Positions 1-8,442 of a stretch of DNA of 64,000 nucleotides are shown here, in pieces. How positions within the stretch are numbered: position 1 is the stretch's first letter; each line of letters starts with the position of its first letter. Origin of the DNA: Rhizobiales bacterium 62-47 (GTDB taxonomy: Bacteria; Pseudomonadota; Alphaproteobacteria; Rhizobiales; Xanthobacteraceae); contig MKVX01000008.1 of NCBI GenBank assembly GCA_001899255.1, positions 62,001 to 126,000 on the forward strand, read 5' to 3'. The notes beneath the pieces were generated by a model. It was not told the origin of the DNA, did not search any database, and saw nothing but the letters and a program-made list of their open reading frames with translations. The translations under genes and the position numbers were made by a program.

Positions 1-204
1 GGCCCAGAAAGCTCTGAATTCAAAACTAGGGGTTAGACAATGAGGCCGAAAGCGGTCCCGGCGCAAGCGCTCCGAACGATATGGCGGCCTTTTCGCAGCT
101 CATTCAACCGTATCGATTGCGGCAAAATGACGGGCAGCAGCTTTCACGATATCGTAGCGCCGGCCGCACCCACTGCTCGCAACGGTCGCGGGTGATGGCT
201 CCCG

Positions 205-405
205 CTATCGCCGGATGATCCAGATCAGGATCAGGCCGACCACCGCCGATCCGATGCCGGTAAGACGGAGGATGTTGTCCGGCGTCGCCACCACGCTGGT
301 CATGGCTCGCCGCATCCAACCCGGCATGGCCGCGAACAGCAATCCTTCGATGACAAACAGCACACCTACACCGATGAGGAAGTCGGCGAACGCTATGGAC
401 CCCAT
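205..405 (-). CDS. DUF2065 family small membrane protein
   Basis: A 66-residue protein with two hydrophobic segments (about residues 4-24 and 44-63) joined by a short loop with the WMRRAM element, the layout of DUF2065 (YjeT-like) proteins. The ATG at 405 is chosen because GGGAGG lies about 10 nt upstream; a longer reading to 465 adds a non-conserved head. It lies downstream of hflK-hflC on the same strand, a common alphaproteobacterial order, usually followed by a DegP/Do-type protease that would start beyond the left edge. I see no gene in bases 1-204. The function of the family is unknown; a role near HflKC is only inferred from position. Confidence 0.75.
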   Translation of the reverse strand: MGSIAFADFLIGVGVLFVIEGLLFAAMPGWMRRAMTSVVATPDNILRLTGIGSAVVGLILIWIIRR

Positions 406-518
406 CGGACAGCAACCTCCCGCAATCGCATGACCGCCAGCGGATCCGGGCGAGCAAATGCTCACCTCGGGAGACTCGCGTGCTTGGCGCGATTAGAGCC
501 TATACAGCCCCGATGTCA

Positions 519-554
519 AAGCGGCCCGCGCGAAGACCTTCGCGCGGGCCGCTT
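519..554. terminator. Perfect 16-bp hairpin between hflC and DUF2065
   Basis: A 16-bp perfect stem (519-534 with 539-554) and a 4-nt loop sit 30 bp beyond the hflC stop. Only a short T run follows on the minus strand, so it may be a terminator, an attenuator or a processing/stability structure between hflC and the DUF2065 gene. Confidence 0.6.
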
Positions 555-583
555 CAGGGTCTTAAATCGCCCGGCTCTCTGCG

Positions 584-1495
584 CTATCTGGCCGAGGCGC
601 CTTGCGACGGGGGCGCGGCAGATGAATTACCCATCGGATTGCTGAAGAAGCGGAAGAAATCGGAATCCGGACGCAATACGAAGCGGGTGTCATTGCTCCT
701 GAGACCGTTTTCGTAAGCCGTCATCGACCGGTAGAACGCAAAGAAAGCCGGATCCTGACCGTAGGATTCCGCGAACAGCCGGTTCCGCTCTCCGTCACCC
801 TGACCTCGAATCTGCTCGGCCTGGGAGTTGGCGTCCGCGATAATGACGGTCGCTTCACGATCCGCCTTCGAGCGGATTTCCTGCGCCTTCTGACCACCCT
901 GGGCGCGGAACTCGGCGGCTTCGCGCTGGCGTTCGGTCTGCATGCGCTGATAGACGGCCTGACTGTTCTGTTCGGGAAGATCAGCGCGGCGGATACGAAC
1001 GTCCACCACCGAAATCCCGTAGCCCTGTGCCTCACGGTCGAGCTGAGCGCGGATCTTGCCCATCAACGAGTCGCGTTCGTCGCGCACCACCTGAATAAAG
1101 GTAGCCTCACCAAGCACGCGGCGCAGCGCCGAGTTCAACAGCGTCGCCAATTGAACGTTGGCGGCCTGAATCGAACCGATGCTCTGATAGAACCGCAGCG
1201 CATCCTTGATGCGATAGCGCGCGAAGGCATCGACAACCAGCCGCTTCTGATCGGATGCGATGACTTCCTGTGCAGGATTCTCAAGGTCGAGAATTCGCTT
1301 GTCGAGCGAGATCACCGTATCGACAAACGGCGCCTTGAAATGCAGGCCCGGGTTGGTCACTACGCGCACCGGCTCGCCAAGGCGAACCAGCAACACCTGC
1401 TCGGTTTCGCGCACGGTGAACAGCGAGCTATAGCCAATGACAATGACGGCGAGCAGCACCAGCAGCGCGACGACCCCTGAAACTCCGGTTCTCAT
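584..1495 (-). CDS. hflC: Protease modulator HflC (SPFH/band 7)
   Basis: A 303-residue protein with an N-terminal membrane anchor (about residues 7-25), then an SPFH/band-7 domain and a charged, coiled-coil-prone region rich in E/Q/R (about 190-240). HflC forms a complex with HflK in the inner membrane that surrounds and regulates the FtsH protease. The ATG overlaps the hflK stop by 4 nt, so the two are translationally coupled. The C-terminus is a short Ser/Ala/Pro/Gln tail. Identification is secure because of the paired hflK. Confidence 0.95.
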   Translation of the reverse strand: MRTGVSGVVALLVLLAVIVIGYSSLFTVRETEQVLLVRLGEPVRVVTNPGLHFKAPFVDTVISLDKRILDLENPAQEVIASDQKRLVVDAFARYRIKDALRFYQSIGSIQAANVQLATLLNSALRRVLGEATFIQVVRDERDSLMGKIRAQLDREAQGYGISVVDVRIRRADLPEQNSQAVYQRMQTERQREAAEFRAQGGQKAQEIRSKADREATVIIADANSQAEQIRGQGDGERNRLFAESYGQDPAFFAFYRSMTAYENGLRSNDTRFVLRPDSDFFRFFSNPMGNSSAAPPSQGASAR

Positions 1496-2628
1496 CGGTT
1501 GCCTCCGCTCTGCGACTGGGGTGCTGCCGGCTGACTGCGACGCGGCGACAATTCATTGAGCGGCAGGTAGGGCACGACACCCTGCGAGTTGCCACTATCC
1601 ATCACCAGTTTCTCGGAGTTGCCGAGAATGCGCTCCATGGTTTCGAGATAAATACGTTCGCGCGTCACGCCGGGCGCCTTCTTGTATTCCTCATAGACTT
1701 TGAGGAAACGCGCGCTCTGGCCCTTGGCTTCCGCAACGGCCTGCTCCTTGTAGCCTTCGGCATTCTGGGTGATCTGCGAAGCACGACCGCGCGCATCGGG
1801 AACGACGCGGTTGGCATACGTCTGCGCTTCGTTCTGCAGCCGCTCGAGGTCGGCACGCGCCGCCTGGACGTCGCGGAACGCATCGATGACCTGCGAAGGC
1901 GGATCGACCTTCTGCAACTGCACCTGCTGCACCAGCACGCCGGCGCCATAGCCGTCGAGAATCTTCTGCATCATCTCCTGCACGGCCGTCTCGGTCGTCG
2001 TGCGCGCTCCGGTCAGAATCGGCTGGATCTCGCTACGTCCGATGACGTCGCGCATCGCGCTCTCCGCCACAGCCTTCACGGTGCCTTCCGGGTTCTGAAT
2101 GTTGAACAGGAAATCGCCGACGCCATCGGGCTTGATCCGCCACAGCACCGCGAAATCGACATCAACGATGTTCTCGTCACCTGTCAGCATCAGGCTTTCC
2201 TCAGGCACGGCGCGCGACGAACGCGCACGGCGCGAGGAATCCACCACGGTCGCAGTGCCAATGCTGATGGTCGAGACGCGCAGCGCCTTCGGCAGCAGCA
2301 CGGTCTCGATCGGATAAGGCAGGTGATAATTCAGGCCGGGCTGCACGGTGCGAACGTGCTTGCCGAAGCGCAGCACGACGCCGAGTTCTTCCGATTGCAC
2401 CCGGAAAAAACCGGACAGGCCCCAGACAGCCAGCGCGCCAACTAAAATCAGCAGGATGCCCATGGTGCTCATGTGGCCGCCCGGCAGCAACGACTGCAGA
2501 CGGTCCTGGCCACGACGCAACAGGTCTTCCAGATCGGGCGGCCTCGGTCCCGGCGACTGCGGCCCCGACCCCCACGGCCCCTTCGGACCCGAACCCCAGG
2601 GGCCTCCGCCCTGATTCTTCCATGGCAT
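1492..2628 (-). CDS. hflK: Protease modulator HflK (SPFH/band 7)
   Basis: A 378-residue protein. It begins with a Gly/Pro/Trp-rich repeat (residues 1-35, GGGPWGSGPKGPWGSGP), typical of HflK, followed by a single membrane segment (about 57-75), the SPFH domain, and an Ala/Glu/Gln-rich helical region. It is the HflC partner around FtsH. The ATG at 2628 is preceded by GGAG (GGAGAATATCG). The 287-bp interval upstream (2629-2915) separates it from folA; I see no further gene there, and it probably holds the hflK promoter. Confidence 0.95.
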   Translation of the reverse strand: MPWKNQGGGPWGSGPKGPWGSGPQSPGPRPPDLEDLLRRGQDRLQSLLPGGHMSTMGILLILVGALAVWGLSGFFRVQSEELGVVLRFGKHVRTVQPGLNYHLPYPIETVLLPKALRVSTISIGTATVVDSSRRARSSRAVPEESLMLTGDENIVDVDFAVLWRIKPDGVGDFLFNIQNPEGTVKAVAESAMRDVIGRSEIQPILTGARTTTETAVQEMMQKILDGYGAGVLVQQVQLQKVDPPSQVIDAFRDVQAARADLERLQNEAQTYANRVVPDARGRASQITQNAEGYKEQAVAEAKGQSARFLKVYEEYKKAPGVTRERIYLETMERILGNSEKLVMDSGNSQGVVPYLPLNELSPRRSQPAAPQSQSGGNR

Positions 2629-2915
2629 CGATATTCTCCTCCGCAGGGCGCGCGATCGAATATCCGGCCCGGCAACGTCTGCACGGCTTTATAGGGGACG
2701 CTACCGACCCTTACAACGCGGCTTGTTAGCGCGTCGACGGCAATTGTGACGCTGTCGATGCAGGAGCTAAGCCCGAACCGGCAATTGTCAATGCAAACAT
2801 TGACGGATGCGGTTAATGCGCTCCACCGGAAGCCTCTATTTGCACGCGCTCCCGCGGATTCCAGCGCTTGCGAAACGGCCTGCTGAAATGGGACGCAAAT
2901 GTGAAAACTGAGCGA

Positions 2916-3443
2916 CTAGCGACGCCGATAGGTGACGTAGGAATAATCACTACTGTCGTCAGCCAACGCAGCGTGACGCGTGCGCGCGACCTCCTCCCAG
3001 ACCGTGAGGTCAATCGGCCCAAAATACGTGTCGCCATCGGGTCTGGCATGAACTTCAGTGACTTCAAGACGATCGGCATCAGGCATTGACTGCGCGTAAA
3101 TATCTGCACCGCCGATCACGGCGATTTCAGTGACGAAACGCCGCAGTGCATCGCCGACAGCAATATCGCGTGCATTGGCCAGCGACGTGGTCACGACGGC
3201 ACCATCGGCCTGAAAACCACGATCGCGCGTGACAACGATATTGGTGCGTCCAGGTAATGGCCGTCGCAACGAGATGAAGGTTTTGCGTCCCATCACGATC
3301 GGCTTACCCATCGTCATCTGCTTGAGGCGCTGCTGATCGGCTTTCAAGCGCCACGGAATCGCATTGTCACGTCCGATGACGCCATTCTCCGCCATCGCGA
3401 CGATCAGGACGATTTCGGGGCGCGTAGCGGCAGACAAGCTCAC
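2916..3443 (-). CDS. folA: Dihydrofolate reductase
   Basis: 175 residues, a usual length. The N-terminal part has the DHFR elements [17 protein letters not shown] (substrate/NADPH loop) and MGRKTF (NADPH binding), and the end has the expected FxxxxW/Y-type strands. It reduces dihydrofolate to tetrahydrofolate with NADPH. Its start overlaps the thyA stop by 4 nt, so thymidylate synthase, which produces dihydrofolate, and DHFR, which recycles it, are co-translated. Confidence 0.96.
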   Translation of the reverse strand: MSLSAATRPEIVLIVAMAENGVIGRDNAIPWRLKADQQRLKQMTMGKPIVMGRKTFISLRRPLPGRTNIVVTRDRGFQADGAVVTTSLANARDIAVGDALRRFVTEIAVIGGADIYAQSMPDADRLEVTEVHARPDGDTYFGPIDLTVWEEVARTRHAALADDSSDYSYVTYRRR

Positions 3444-4234
3444 ACCGCGACCTCAGCCTTGATGTGCGGATGTGGATCGTAATTCTCGAGTTTGAAATCG
3501 TCATAACGGAAAGCGAAGATATCCTTCACGTCCGGATTGAGCGTCATCGTCGGCAGCGCGCGCGTCGGCCGCGTCAATTGCAGCCGCGCCTGATCGAGAT
3601 GATTGGAGTAGAGGTGCGCATCGCCAAGGGTGTGGACGAAATCCCCCGGCTTCAGGCCGGTGACTTGCGCGATCATCATCGTCAATAGCGCATACGACGC
3701 GATGTTGAACGGCACACCGAGAAACACGTCGGCCGAACGCTGATAGAGTTGGCACGACAGCTTGTTGTTGGCGACATAGAACTGGAACAGGCAATGGCAG
3801 GGCGGCAATGCCATCTTGTCGACGTCGGCCGGATTCCAAGCACTGACGATCAACCGGCGCGAATCCGGATTGCGCCGGATCATGTCGATGACGTTGGAAA
3901 TCTGATCAATGCTGCGGCCGTCCGGCGCCGGCCACGAGCGCCACTGCGAACCATAGACCGGGCCGAGATCGCCGTTGGCATCGGCCCACTCATCCCAGAT
4001 CGAGACGCCATGATCCTTGAGGTATTTGATATTGGTGTCGCCGGCGAGGAACCAGAGGAGTTCGTGAATGATCGACTTGAGAGACAGCTTCTTGGTGGTC
4101 AGCAGCGGAAATCCCGCAGCCAGATTGAAGCGCATCTGGTGGCCGAACACGGAGAGCGTACCGGTGCCGGTACGATCGTGTTTTTCCACGCCGTCAGCGA
4201 GAATTCGTTCGAGCAGGTCGTGATACTGGTTCAT
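3440..4234 (-). CDS. thyA: Thymidylate synthase
   Basis: 264 residues, the same length as E. coli ThyA. The catalytic cysteine is Cys146 in PPCH, with the Arg pair at RR126-127 nearby and the folate/dUMP-binding C-terminal part intact. It methylates dUMP to dTMP using 5,10-methylene-THF. It is first in a thyA-folA operon. ThyX is not needed in this organism if this gene is active. Confidence 0.97.
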   Translation of the reverse strand: MNQYHDLLERILADGVEKHDRTGTGTLSVFGHQMRFNLAAGFPLLTTKKLSLKSIIHELLWFLAGDTNIKYLKDHGVSIWDEWADANGDLGPVYGSQWRSWPAPDGRSIDQISNVIDMIRRNPDSRRLIVSAWNPADVDKMALPPCHCLFQFYVANNKLSCQLYQRSADVFLGVPFNIASYALLTMMIAQVTGLKPGDFVHTLGDAHLYSNHLDQARLQLTRPTRALPTMTLNPDVKDIFAFRYDDFKLENYDPHPHIKAEVAV

Positions 4235-4349
4235 GGGTCTCGTTGCTGGCCTGACAAGCGGCGAACCTAGCGCCTTGCGCCCGGCGATTCGACAAGTTCG
4301 CGTGGATTATACCCGGAAAATGTACCGTTCGGAGGCGGGATCAAGGGCA

Positions 4350-4880
4350 TCAGACCAGCCCTGCGGCCCCCAGCAGCCCACCGGCGAGCAGCAACCAGAC
4401 CGGATTGAGGCGCGTCACTGCGGCGATCACGGCCGCAACCAGGGTCAAGGCCGCAGCCGCCATCGATCCGTCGGCCGCGATGGCCACGACCAGGCCGCTC
4501 GCCGCCATCAATCCGATCGAAATGGGAACCAGCGCCTGCTGGATCAGGGACGGCCATGGCGAGTTACCGGCACGGTGCAACAGCCGGCTGACGGCATAGG
4601 CCAGCGCCGCCGTCGGCCCGCACATCGCCAGAGTCGCAACCAATGCGCCGGCGATGCCCGCCACATGATAGCCGACCAGCGAGACGATCAGCACATTGGG
4701 GCCCGGCGATAGCTGCGAGATCGCATAGGCATCGGCGAATTGCGTATCGCTCATCCAATGGTTGAGTTCGACCGCGATCCGGTGAATTTCGGGAATAGCC
4801 GCGGCAGCGCCACCGACTGCAAACAGCGACAGCCAACCGAAGGTGACCGCAATCCCGAATAGGCTCGCTGGCGCGATCAT
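4350..4880 (-). CDS. chrA: Short-chain chromate transporter subunit (second of pair)
   Basis: A 176-residue membrane protein with about five to six hydrophobic segments and the CHR-family motif around GGAAAAIPEIH, followed by the SPGPN element. The ATG at 4880 overlaps the stop of the upstream half (ATGA); the longer in-frame reading from 5051 is an overlap artefact. Short-chain CHR proteins come in pairs and act together as an inner-membrane chromate exporter or related anion transporter. The substrate is inferred from the family only. Confidence 0.85.
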   Translation of the reverse strand: MIAPASLFGIAVTFGWLSLFAVGGAAAAIPEIHRIAVELNHWMSDTQFADAYAISQLSPGPNVLIVSLVGYHVAGIAGALVATLAMCGPTAALAYAVSRLLHRAGNSPWPSLIQQALVPISIGLMAASGLVVAIAADGSMAAAALTLVAAVIAAVTRLNPVWLLLAGGLLGAAGLV

Positions 4881-5479
4881 GACTTTGCCCGCCTTCGCAC
4901 CAGAAAAGTGATCCCAAGGCTGGCCGGGACCGCCACCAGCAGCACCTGTGGCAACGGCCAGCGCAGCACTCCGATCGTCACGAACACTGCAAGCAGCAAC
5001 CCAATGGCGCTGGGATCGCGCCGCTTCAGCAGCGGCAACATCATTCGCCACGTTACCGCGAGCAGCAGGCCCACCGCCGCGCAGGACACGCCATCGAGAA
5101 CGCGCCGCAGCACCGGCAAGTCACCATAACGGGCGTAGATCATGGCCAAAGCCGTGACGATCAGAAATGGCGGTCCGAGCAATCCGGTGAAGGCTGCGAT
5201 ACTGCCCGCAACACCGCGAATCCGTGCCCCGAACACAACCGACAGGTTGACGATATTCGGACCGGGCAGGAAGTGGCAGAGCGCAAACGTCTCGTTGAAT
5301 TCATCCGCCGTCATCCAGCGGTACTTATCGACAATGGCACGCCGCGCGAAAACCAGCACGCCGCCAAACCCCGCGAGCGACATTCCGGCAAAAGCCACGA
5401 ACAATTCGAGCAGTCCGGGCAGAGCCGGCTTGTCGATATGCGGTGAGGCGGACGTCGTGACAGGCAATTCGGGAGGCAT
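4877..5479 (-). CDS. chrA: Short-chain chromate transporter subunit (first of pair)
   Basis: A 200-residue membrane protein with the CHR-domain motif FGGVLVFARRAIVDKYRWM near residues 37-55 and LPGPNIVNLSVVFG near 71-84. It is the N-terminal-like half of a split ChrA, coupled to the second half by a 4-nt overlap. Together the two equal one long-chain ChrA. It is convergent-independent from the ssrA locus, which is on the other strand. Residues 1-20 are polar and probably cytoplasmic. Confidence 0.85.
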   Translation of the reverse strand: MPPELPVTTSASPHIDKPALPGLLELFVAFAGMSLAGFGGVLVFARRAIVDKYRWMTADEFNETFALCHFLPGPNIVNLSVVFGARIRGVAGSIAAFTGLLGPPFLIVTALAMIYARYGDLPVLRRVLDGVSCAAVGLLLAVTWRMMLPLLKRRDPSAIGLLLAVFVTIGVLRWPLPQVLLVAVPASLGITFLVRRRAKS

Positions 5480-5609
5480 AGGCGATGTCTAGAACGCACC
5501 TAGACCGGAACCAACCGCTATTTCCGCGGTACGCTACGCATCATCCTCATATGTCGCACGGAACAATGCCGCGGCGGGCTTTTGTCCCCCGGCATTCCAC
5601 CCTATATTA

Positions 5610-5931
5610 GTCCTGCCGGTTCGCCGGCTATGGAAATAAATGGCCGTCGCAATAAACCATTCGGACCCGGGGGCAGTACCCGGCGCCTCCACCAAAGCCC
5701 GCTCGAAACCGGGTTTCGGCGGGGGCGAAACAGGATCGACGAGGGCGTAAAGGGCTCGCTTTTTCTCGGTATGGTTCCGCCGTTATCGGGCTATGCAATA
5801 GTTGCAAACGACAACTATGCTCGGGTTGCTCAGGCTGCGTAACGCAGTTTGAAAGACCAAGTCTAAAGTCCTAGTGGGTTAAGCTCCGCTAGGCGGGGTT
5901 CGGAGGCACCTGGCAACAGAAGCCTCCACTT
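5610..5931 (+). ncRNA. ssrA: Permuted two-piece tmRNA (ssrA)
   Basis: The acceptor piece comes first, with a T-arm at about 5662-5685 and CCA at 5692-5694. The coding piece starts at 5721 with GGGGGCG, which pairs over 7 bp (one G-U) with CGCCTCC of the acceptor piece. The tag reading frame is GCA at 5804 to TAA at 5840-5842, encoding ANDNYARVAQAA, a typical alphaproteobacterial degradation tag. About 26 nt between CCA and GGGGGCG would be removed in processing. A GGAGGC...GCCTCC stem (5902-5927) ends the locus. The 5' end is approximate. The molecule rescues stalled ribosomes and tags the nascent chain for ClpXP. Confidence 0.93.
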
Positions 5932-5932
5932 C
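5922..5932. other. Putative attL core
   Basis: GCCTCCACTTC overlaps the right arm of the terminal stem of the ssrA coding piece. The same 11 bases recur at 17246-17256. The integrase gene ends about 50 bp further right, the usual position relative to a target gene. Confidence 0.65.
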
Positions 5933-5984
5933 TTTCCTTCTCTGCTAACCATCTGAAAATCCTAGTTTTTCGTTTTGCAGTTTT

Positions 5985-7046
5985 TCAGTGTTTTACAGTT
6001 CTGTTCTTGTTCTGGGTCGCCATCTCCAGCAACACGGCTTTGCCGCCAGCCTTTCGATCAGCGTGCCGTGAGTAACGCTCCACCATCGGCGGCGACATGC
6101 CGATCGCGTCACTGATCTCCGATGTTGTGCGGTTGGAATGCCTCAGCCGGATCACGGCGTTAGCGCGCAAACCATGCCACACCGCATCGGCGAGCTCGGG
6201 ATGGCCCTCCCTCGCCTTGTTGAACACCTTCCAAAGCTGGTTTGTTGAGAACGGCTTCCCGTTGTCCTGCGTCAGGAACGGTCCTGGGCGCTTCTCCCAT
6301 GACGCCATCGCCGCTTCCAGTTCCGGGAAGATCGGACACCACGGCCGCACGCCAGTTTTCTTCTGACGTAGAGCGAAGCCACCTTCGTCGATATCGGTCC
6401 ATCCGAGCCGGACAACATCGCTGATGCGTTGTCCTGTGTAGCGTGCAAGCACATAAGCCCTACGCAGCATGCCGGTGAAATTCTTATCGGCGATGCGAAG
6501 CTGCTCCGCCGTCCAAGGTTTATGCCCCTCGCCACCCTCGAAATGAGCAACGCCTAGCGTCGGGTCACGACTCAATAGTTCACGCGGCCCCATCGCCCAG
6601 CGGCACATAGCCCGCAGCGCATCCAATACATTGTTGGCGCTGCCGGGTTTCGCGGCGAGTCCTTCCATGAGTGCCTGAACATGCGAGGGCCGCAGTGCAT
6701 CGGCACGAAGTTGACCCCATGCCTTGCGAACAACGCGCAGCGACCGCCGGTACTGTTCCTTAGTGGCATCACTCAGCTTCCGTGGCAGCGTCGGCCACGC
6801 GGTCTCGTATGCGTCGGCCAGAGCATTGATGGTGTCGGTCGGCACCGGTCCCGTAATACCCTGCGCTTGCCGAACCGCTTGCCAGAACTCCGGCGAGTGC
6901 GGGTTGTTCGGTAGCTTGATGCGCGGTCCAGCGTGATCGGTGCCGCGACCTGCCTGATAGTAGAAGTATTCGCGAGCGCGCGCGACAACGCGGTGCACTC
7001 CATTAGGCAACGTGACCGCAGGCGACTTATGACGCTGACGTGACAT
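5985..7046 (-). CDS. int: Tyrosine recombinase/integrase of the island
   Basis: 353 residues. A SAM-like core-binding domain (about 70-165) is followed by the catalytic domain with Arg207 (YTGQR), Lys229 or Lys230, His291 and Arg294 (HGLR) and the nucleophile Tyr325 (VERY). The second conserved His of the usual LGH box is Met317 here, a variation seen in some phage integrases. The ATG at 7046 has AGGGG 6 nt upstream and overlaps the end of the AlpA-like gene by 20 nt, so the two are co-expressed. It should catalyse insertion and excision at the ssrA end. Confidence 0.93.
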   Translation of the reverse strand: MSRQRHKSPAVTLPNGVHRVVARAREYFYYQAGRGTDHAGPRIKLPNNPHSPEFWQAVRQAQGITGPVPTDTINALADAYETAWPTLPRKLSDATKEQYRRSLRVVRKAWGQLRADALRPSHVQALMEGLAAKPGSANNVLDALRAMCRWAMGPRELLSRDPTLGVAHFEGGEGHKPWTAEQLRIADKNFTGMLRRAYVLARYTGQRISDVVRLGWTDIDEGGFALRQKKTGVRPWCPIFPELEAAMASWEKRPGPFLTQDNGKPFSTNQLWKVFNKAREGHPELADAVWHGLRANAVIRLRHSNRTTSEISDAIGMSPPMVERYSRHADRKAGGKAVLLEMATQNKNRTVKH

Positions 7047-7281
7047 CGCGGACCCCTTTTAGGAATGGATCGTTCGTGGAGCCCTGCGCACCGGCGCCAG
7101 CTAGTGAGCCCAGCGCCCGCTGCACATCCACCCAGCACCAGCGAACACAACCCGACGACAGCTTGATCGGTTGCGGCAATGTGCCCCGCAGAACCATCTC
7201 GTAAACGGTGGTCTCGGACACATCGAGTTCGTGGGCAAGTGACGCGCACGAAAGATACGATGCGGGGCGCGCGCCACTCAT
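7027..7281 (-). CDS. AlpA/excisionase-like HTH protein
   Basis: 84 residues. Residues 9-60 read as a MerR-type winged HTH used by AlpA, Xis and similar DNA-binding proteins: a helix pair around LAHELDVSETTVYEMV, then a wing with the typical RGTLPQPIKL and a Trp-containing strand. It lies between a 58-residue gene (4-nt overlap) and int (20-nt overlap), as expected for a directionality factor or regulator of int. Whether it acts as excisionase or transcription factor cannot be told from sequence. Confidence 0.8.
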   Translation of the reverse strand: MSGARPASYLSCASLAHELDVSETTVYEMVLRGTLPQPIKLSSGCVRWCWVDVQRALGSLAGAGAQGSTNDPFLKGVRDVTSAS

Positions 7282-7454
7282 GCGAGCGTCACCGACGCCG
7301 GCGCTGACCGTTTTTCTTCGGTTTCGTTGATGATGATCACGACACGCCCATCTCGGCCGATCTCAACTCGTCGCGGCTCAAGACCGGCGTTACGTGTACC
7401 CTTTATCGCCTTGGTTAGGTCTGTCTGCTTGAACGCCTGAATGCCTCGGGACAT
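7278..7454 (-). CDS. Small conserved island protein, 58 aa
   Basis: A 58-residue protein containing AFKQTDLTKAIKGTRNAGLE and then a strand-rich VEIGRDGRVVIII. From memory, this pattern (FKQxDLTRAxKGAxxAG...VEIDKDGRIVI) is frequent in integrative elements and prophages of Bradyrhizobium relatives, normally near the integrase. Its TGA overlaps the ATG of the AlpA-like gene, making a three-gene operon with int. No enzymatic motif is visible; a small regulatory role is a guess. It begins at the ATG at 7454. Confidence 0.75.
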   Translation of the reverse strand: MSRGIQAFKQTDLTKAIKGTRNAGLEPRRVEIGRDGRVVIIINETEEKRSAPASVTLA

Positions 7455-7808
7455 TTCGGTCTATCGCTCCAAATCTCGGGTAACGGTTCGTCGGGGGACT
7501 GATTTGACCTAACGATACGGCGGCCGATGGCTCGGTTGATAGAAAAACCGGAGATGTCCACAGTACTCACAGAATTATTTTAACCGGCACATAAAATCAG
7601 AGGCTTAGCAGGGGGAACGGACGGGAAACGCCTCTTGACCTATTATATTTGCCTGTGAAGAGCCGGTGGATAGAGACTTGCGTTTTAATAATCGGGACTC
7701 CCTTAACGCGGCCCCCCGCTTCCTGCGACACCAATCACCGACGAAGTCGCGTCGAGTGTTTTTCTTCGAACACCCGCCGGCATTGACGCCGGCGGGCATC
7801 GTCAGCAA
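7455..7808. other. Gene-free interval in island
   Basis: I see no coding gene. It is more AT-rich than its surroundings. A TATAAT on the minus strand (7642-7647) could be the -10 box of the int operon, but no good -35 box is visible. A hairpin at 7773-7796 closes the Tat-like gene. Confidence 0.5.
7773..7796 (-). terminator. Hairpin after the Tat-signal gene
   Basis: A 9-bp perfect stem (CCCGCCGGC/GCCGGCGGG) with a 6-nt loop starts 12 bp beyond the stop at 7809. No U-tract follows directly, so intrinsic termination is uncertain. Confidence 0.5.
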
Positions 7809-8123
7809 TCAGCGAGGCGGATCAATCCAGCCGTTATGACCGACGAACGCGACGACCGGCCGGTCGTAATATGATCGTCCCTTGCTCTCGTCGAAACCGA
7901 TGGAGCCGGGTTCAGGCAAGCGTATGACGGGCGGCGCAATGACGTCCGCCCCATACCAGTCGCGCAGTGCCTTCTCCAGTTCGCGGGCGTGATGCTCGAC
8001 ACGCGACTTTGCGTCCGCAAGTGTGGTGATCGGCACCGCGACTGTTGCACCCGCCGCGGTAAAGCCGAGCGCGCGGATTAGGAAGTTGCGGCGCGGCGTG
8101 ATGAGTTGGGTTTCGGTGCTCAT
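7809..8123 (-). CDS. Small protein with Tat-like signal
   Basis: 104 residues. The N-terminus has TPRRNFLIRALGF followed by an Ala/Gly/Val-rich hydrophobic stretch (about residues 11-36), which resembles a twin-arginine signal and would export the protein. The remainder contains an acidic helix and an RDWYGADVIAPP segment; no catalytic motif is recognised. The start overlaps the stop of the upstream gene by 4 nt. Proteins of this kind are found with the partner gene in rhizobial islands (from memory); the function is unknown. Confidence 0.7.
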   Translation of the reverse strand: MSTETQLITPRRNFLIRALGFTAAGATVAVPITTLADAKSRVEHHARELEKALRDWYGADVIAPPVIRLPEPGSIGFDESKGRSYYDRPVVAFVGHNGWIDPPR

Positions 8124-8434
8124 GGCGCCACCTGCCCAATTTCGAGATCCCGGGTATTGCCGATTGTGCCGGCATCGGTCCAGCCGAGCGTAGGTTCGTC
8201 GTCGCCCTCGCCTAATTCGAGCTCGTCATGGTCGCATGGACCGTCGTCAATGGCACAATCTTCGATCGCCACATGATTGTCCGTCTCGTCCAGAAACCGG
8301 ATTAGCCGGTCAATCTCGTCTCTGGCTTCCTTGCGGAGTCGCCCTATCGCTTTAAACAGCGTCTCTGGGAAAATGTCCGTCCGGTAGTAAAGCGAATCCT
8401 GAGGCTTCTCAGGTGCTCCTATGTGCATGTTCAT
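8120..8434 (-). CDS. Small acidic island protein of unknown function
   Basis: A 104-residue protein with a central helix (ETLFKAIGRLRKEARDEIDR) and a strongly acidic C-terminal half rich in Asp/Glu. No signal peptide or known motif. It is translationally coupled (ATGA) to the Tat-signal protein downstream, so the two probably work together. The start at 8434 is adjacent to the repeat-rich non-coding block at 8443-8693, which probably contains its promoter. Confidence 0.65.
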   Translation of the reverse strand: MNMHIGAPEKPQDSLYYRTDIFPETLFKAIGRLRKEARDEIDRLIRFLDETDNHVAIEDCAIDDGPCDHDELELGEGDDEPTLGWTDAGTIGNTRDLEIGQVAP

Positions 8435-8442
8435 GGTAGATG

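Noticed and set aside
7605-7808. 67-codon frame on the minus strand
   Set aside because: It runs through the hairpin at 7773-7796 and lacks a recognisable pattern or RBS.
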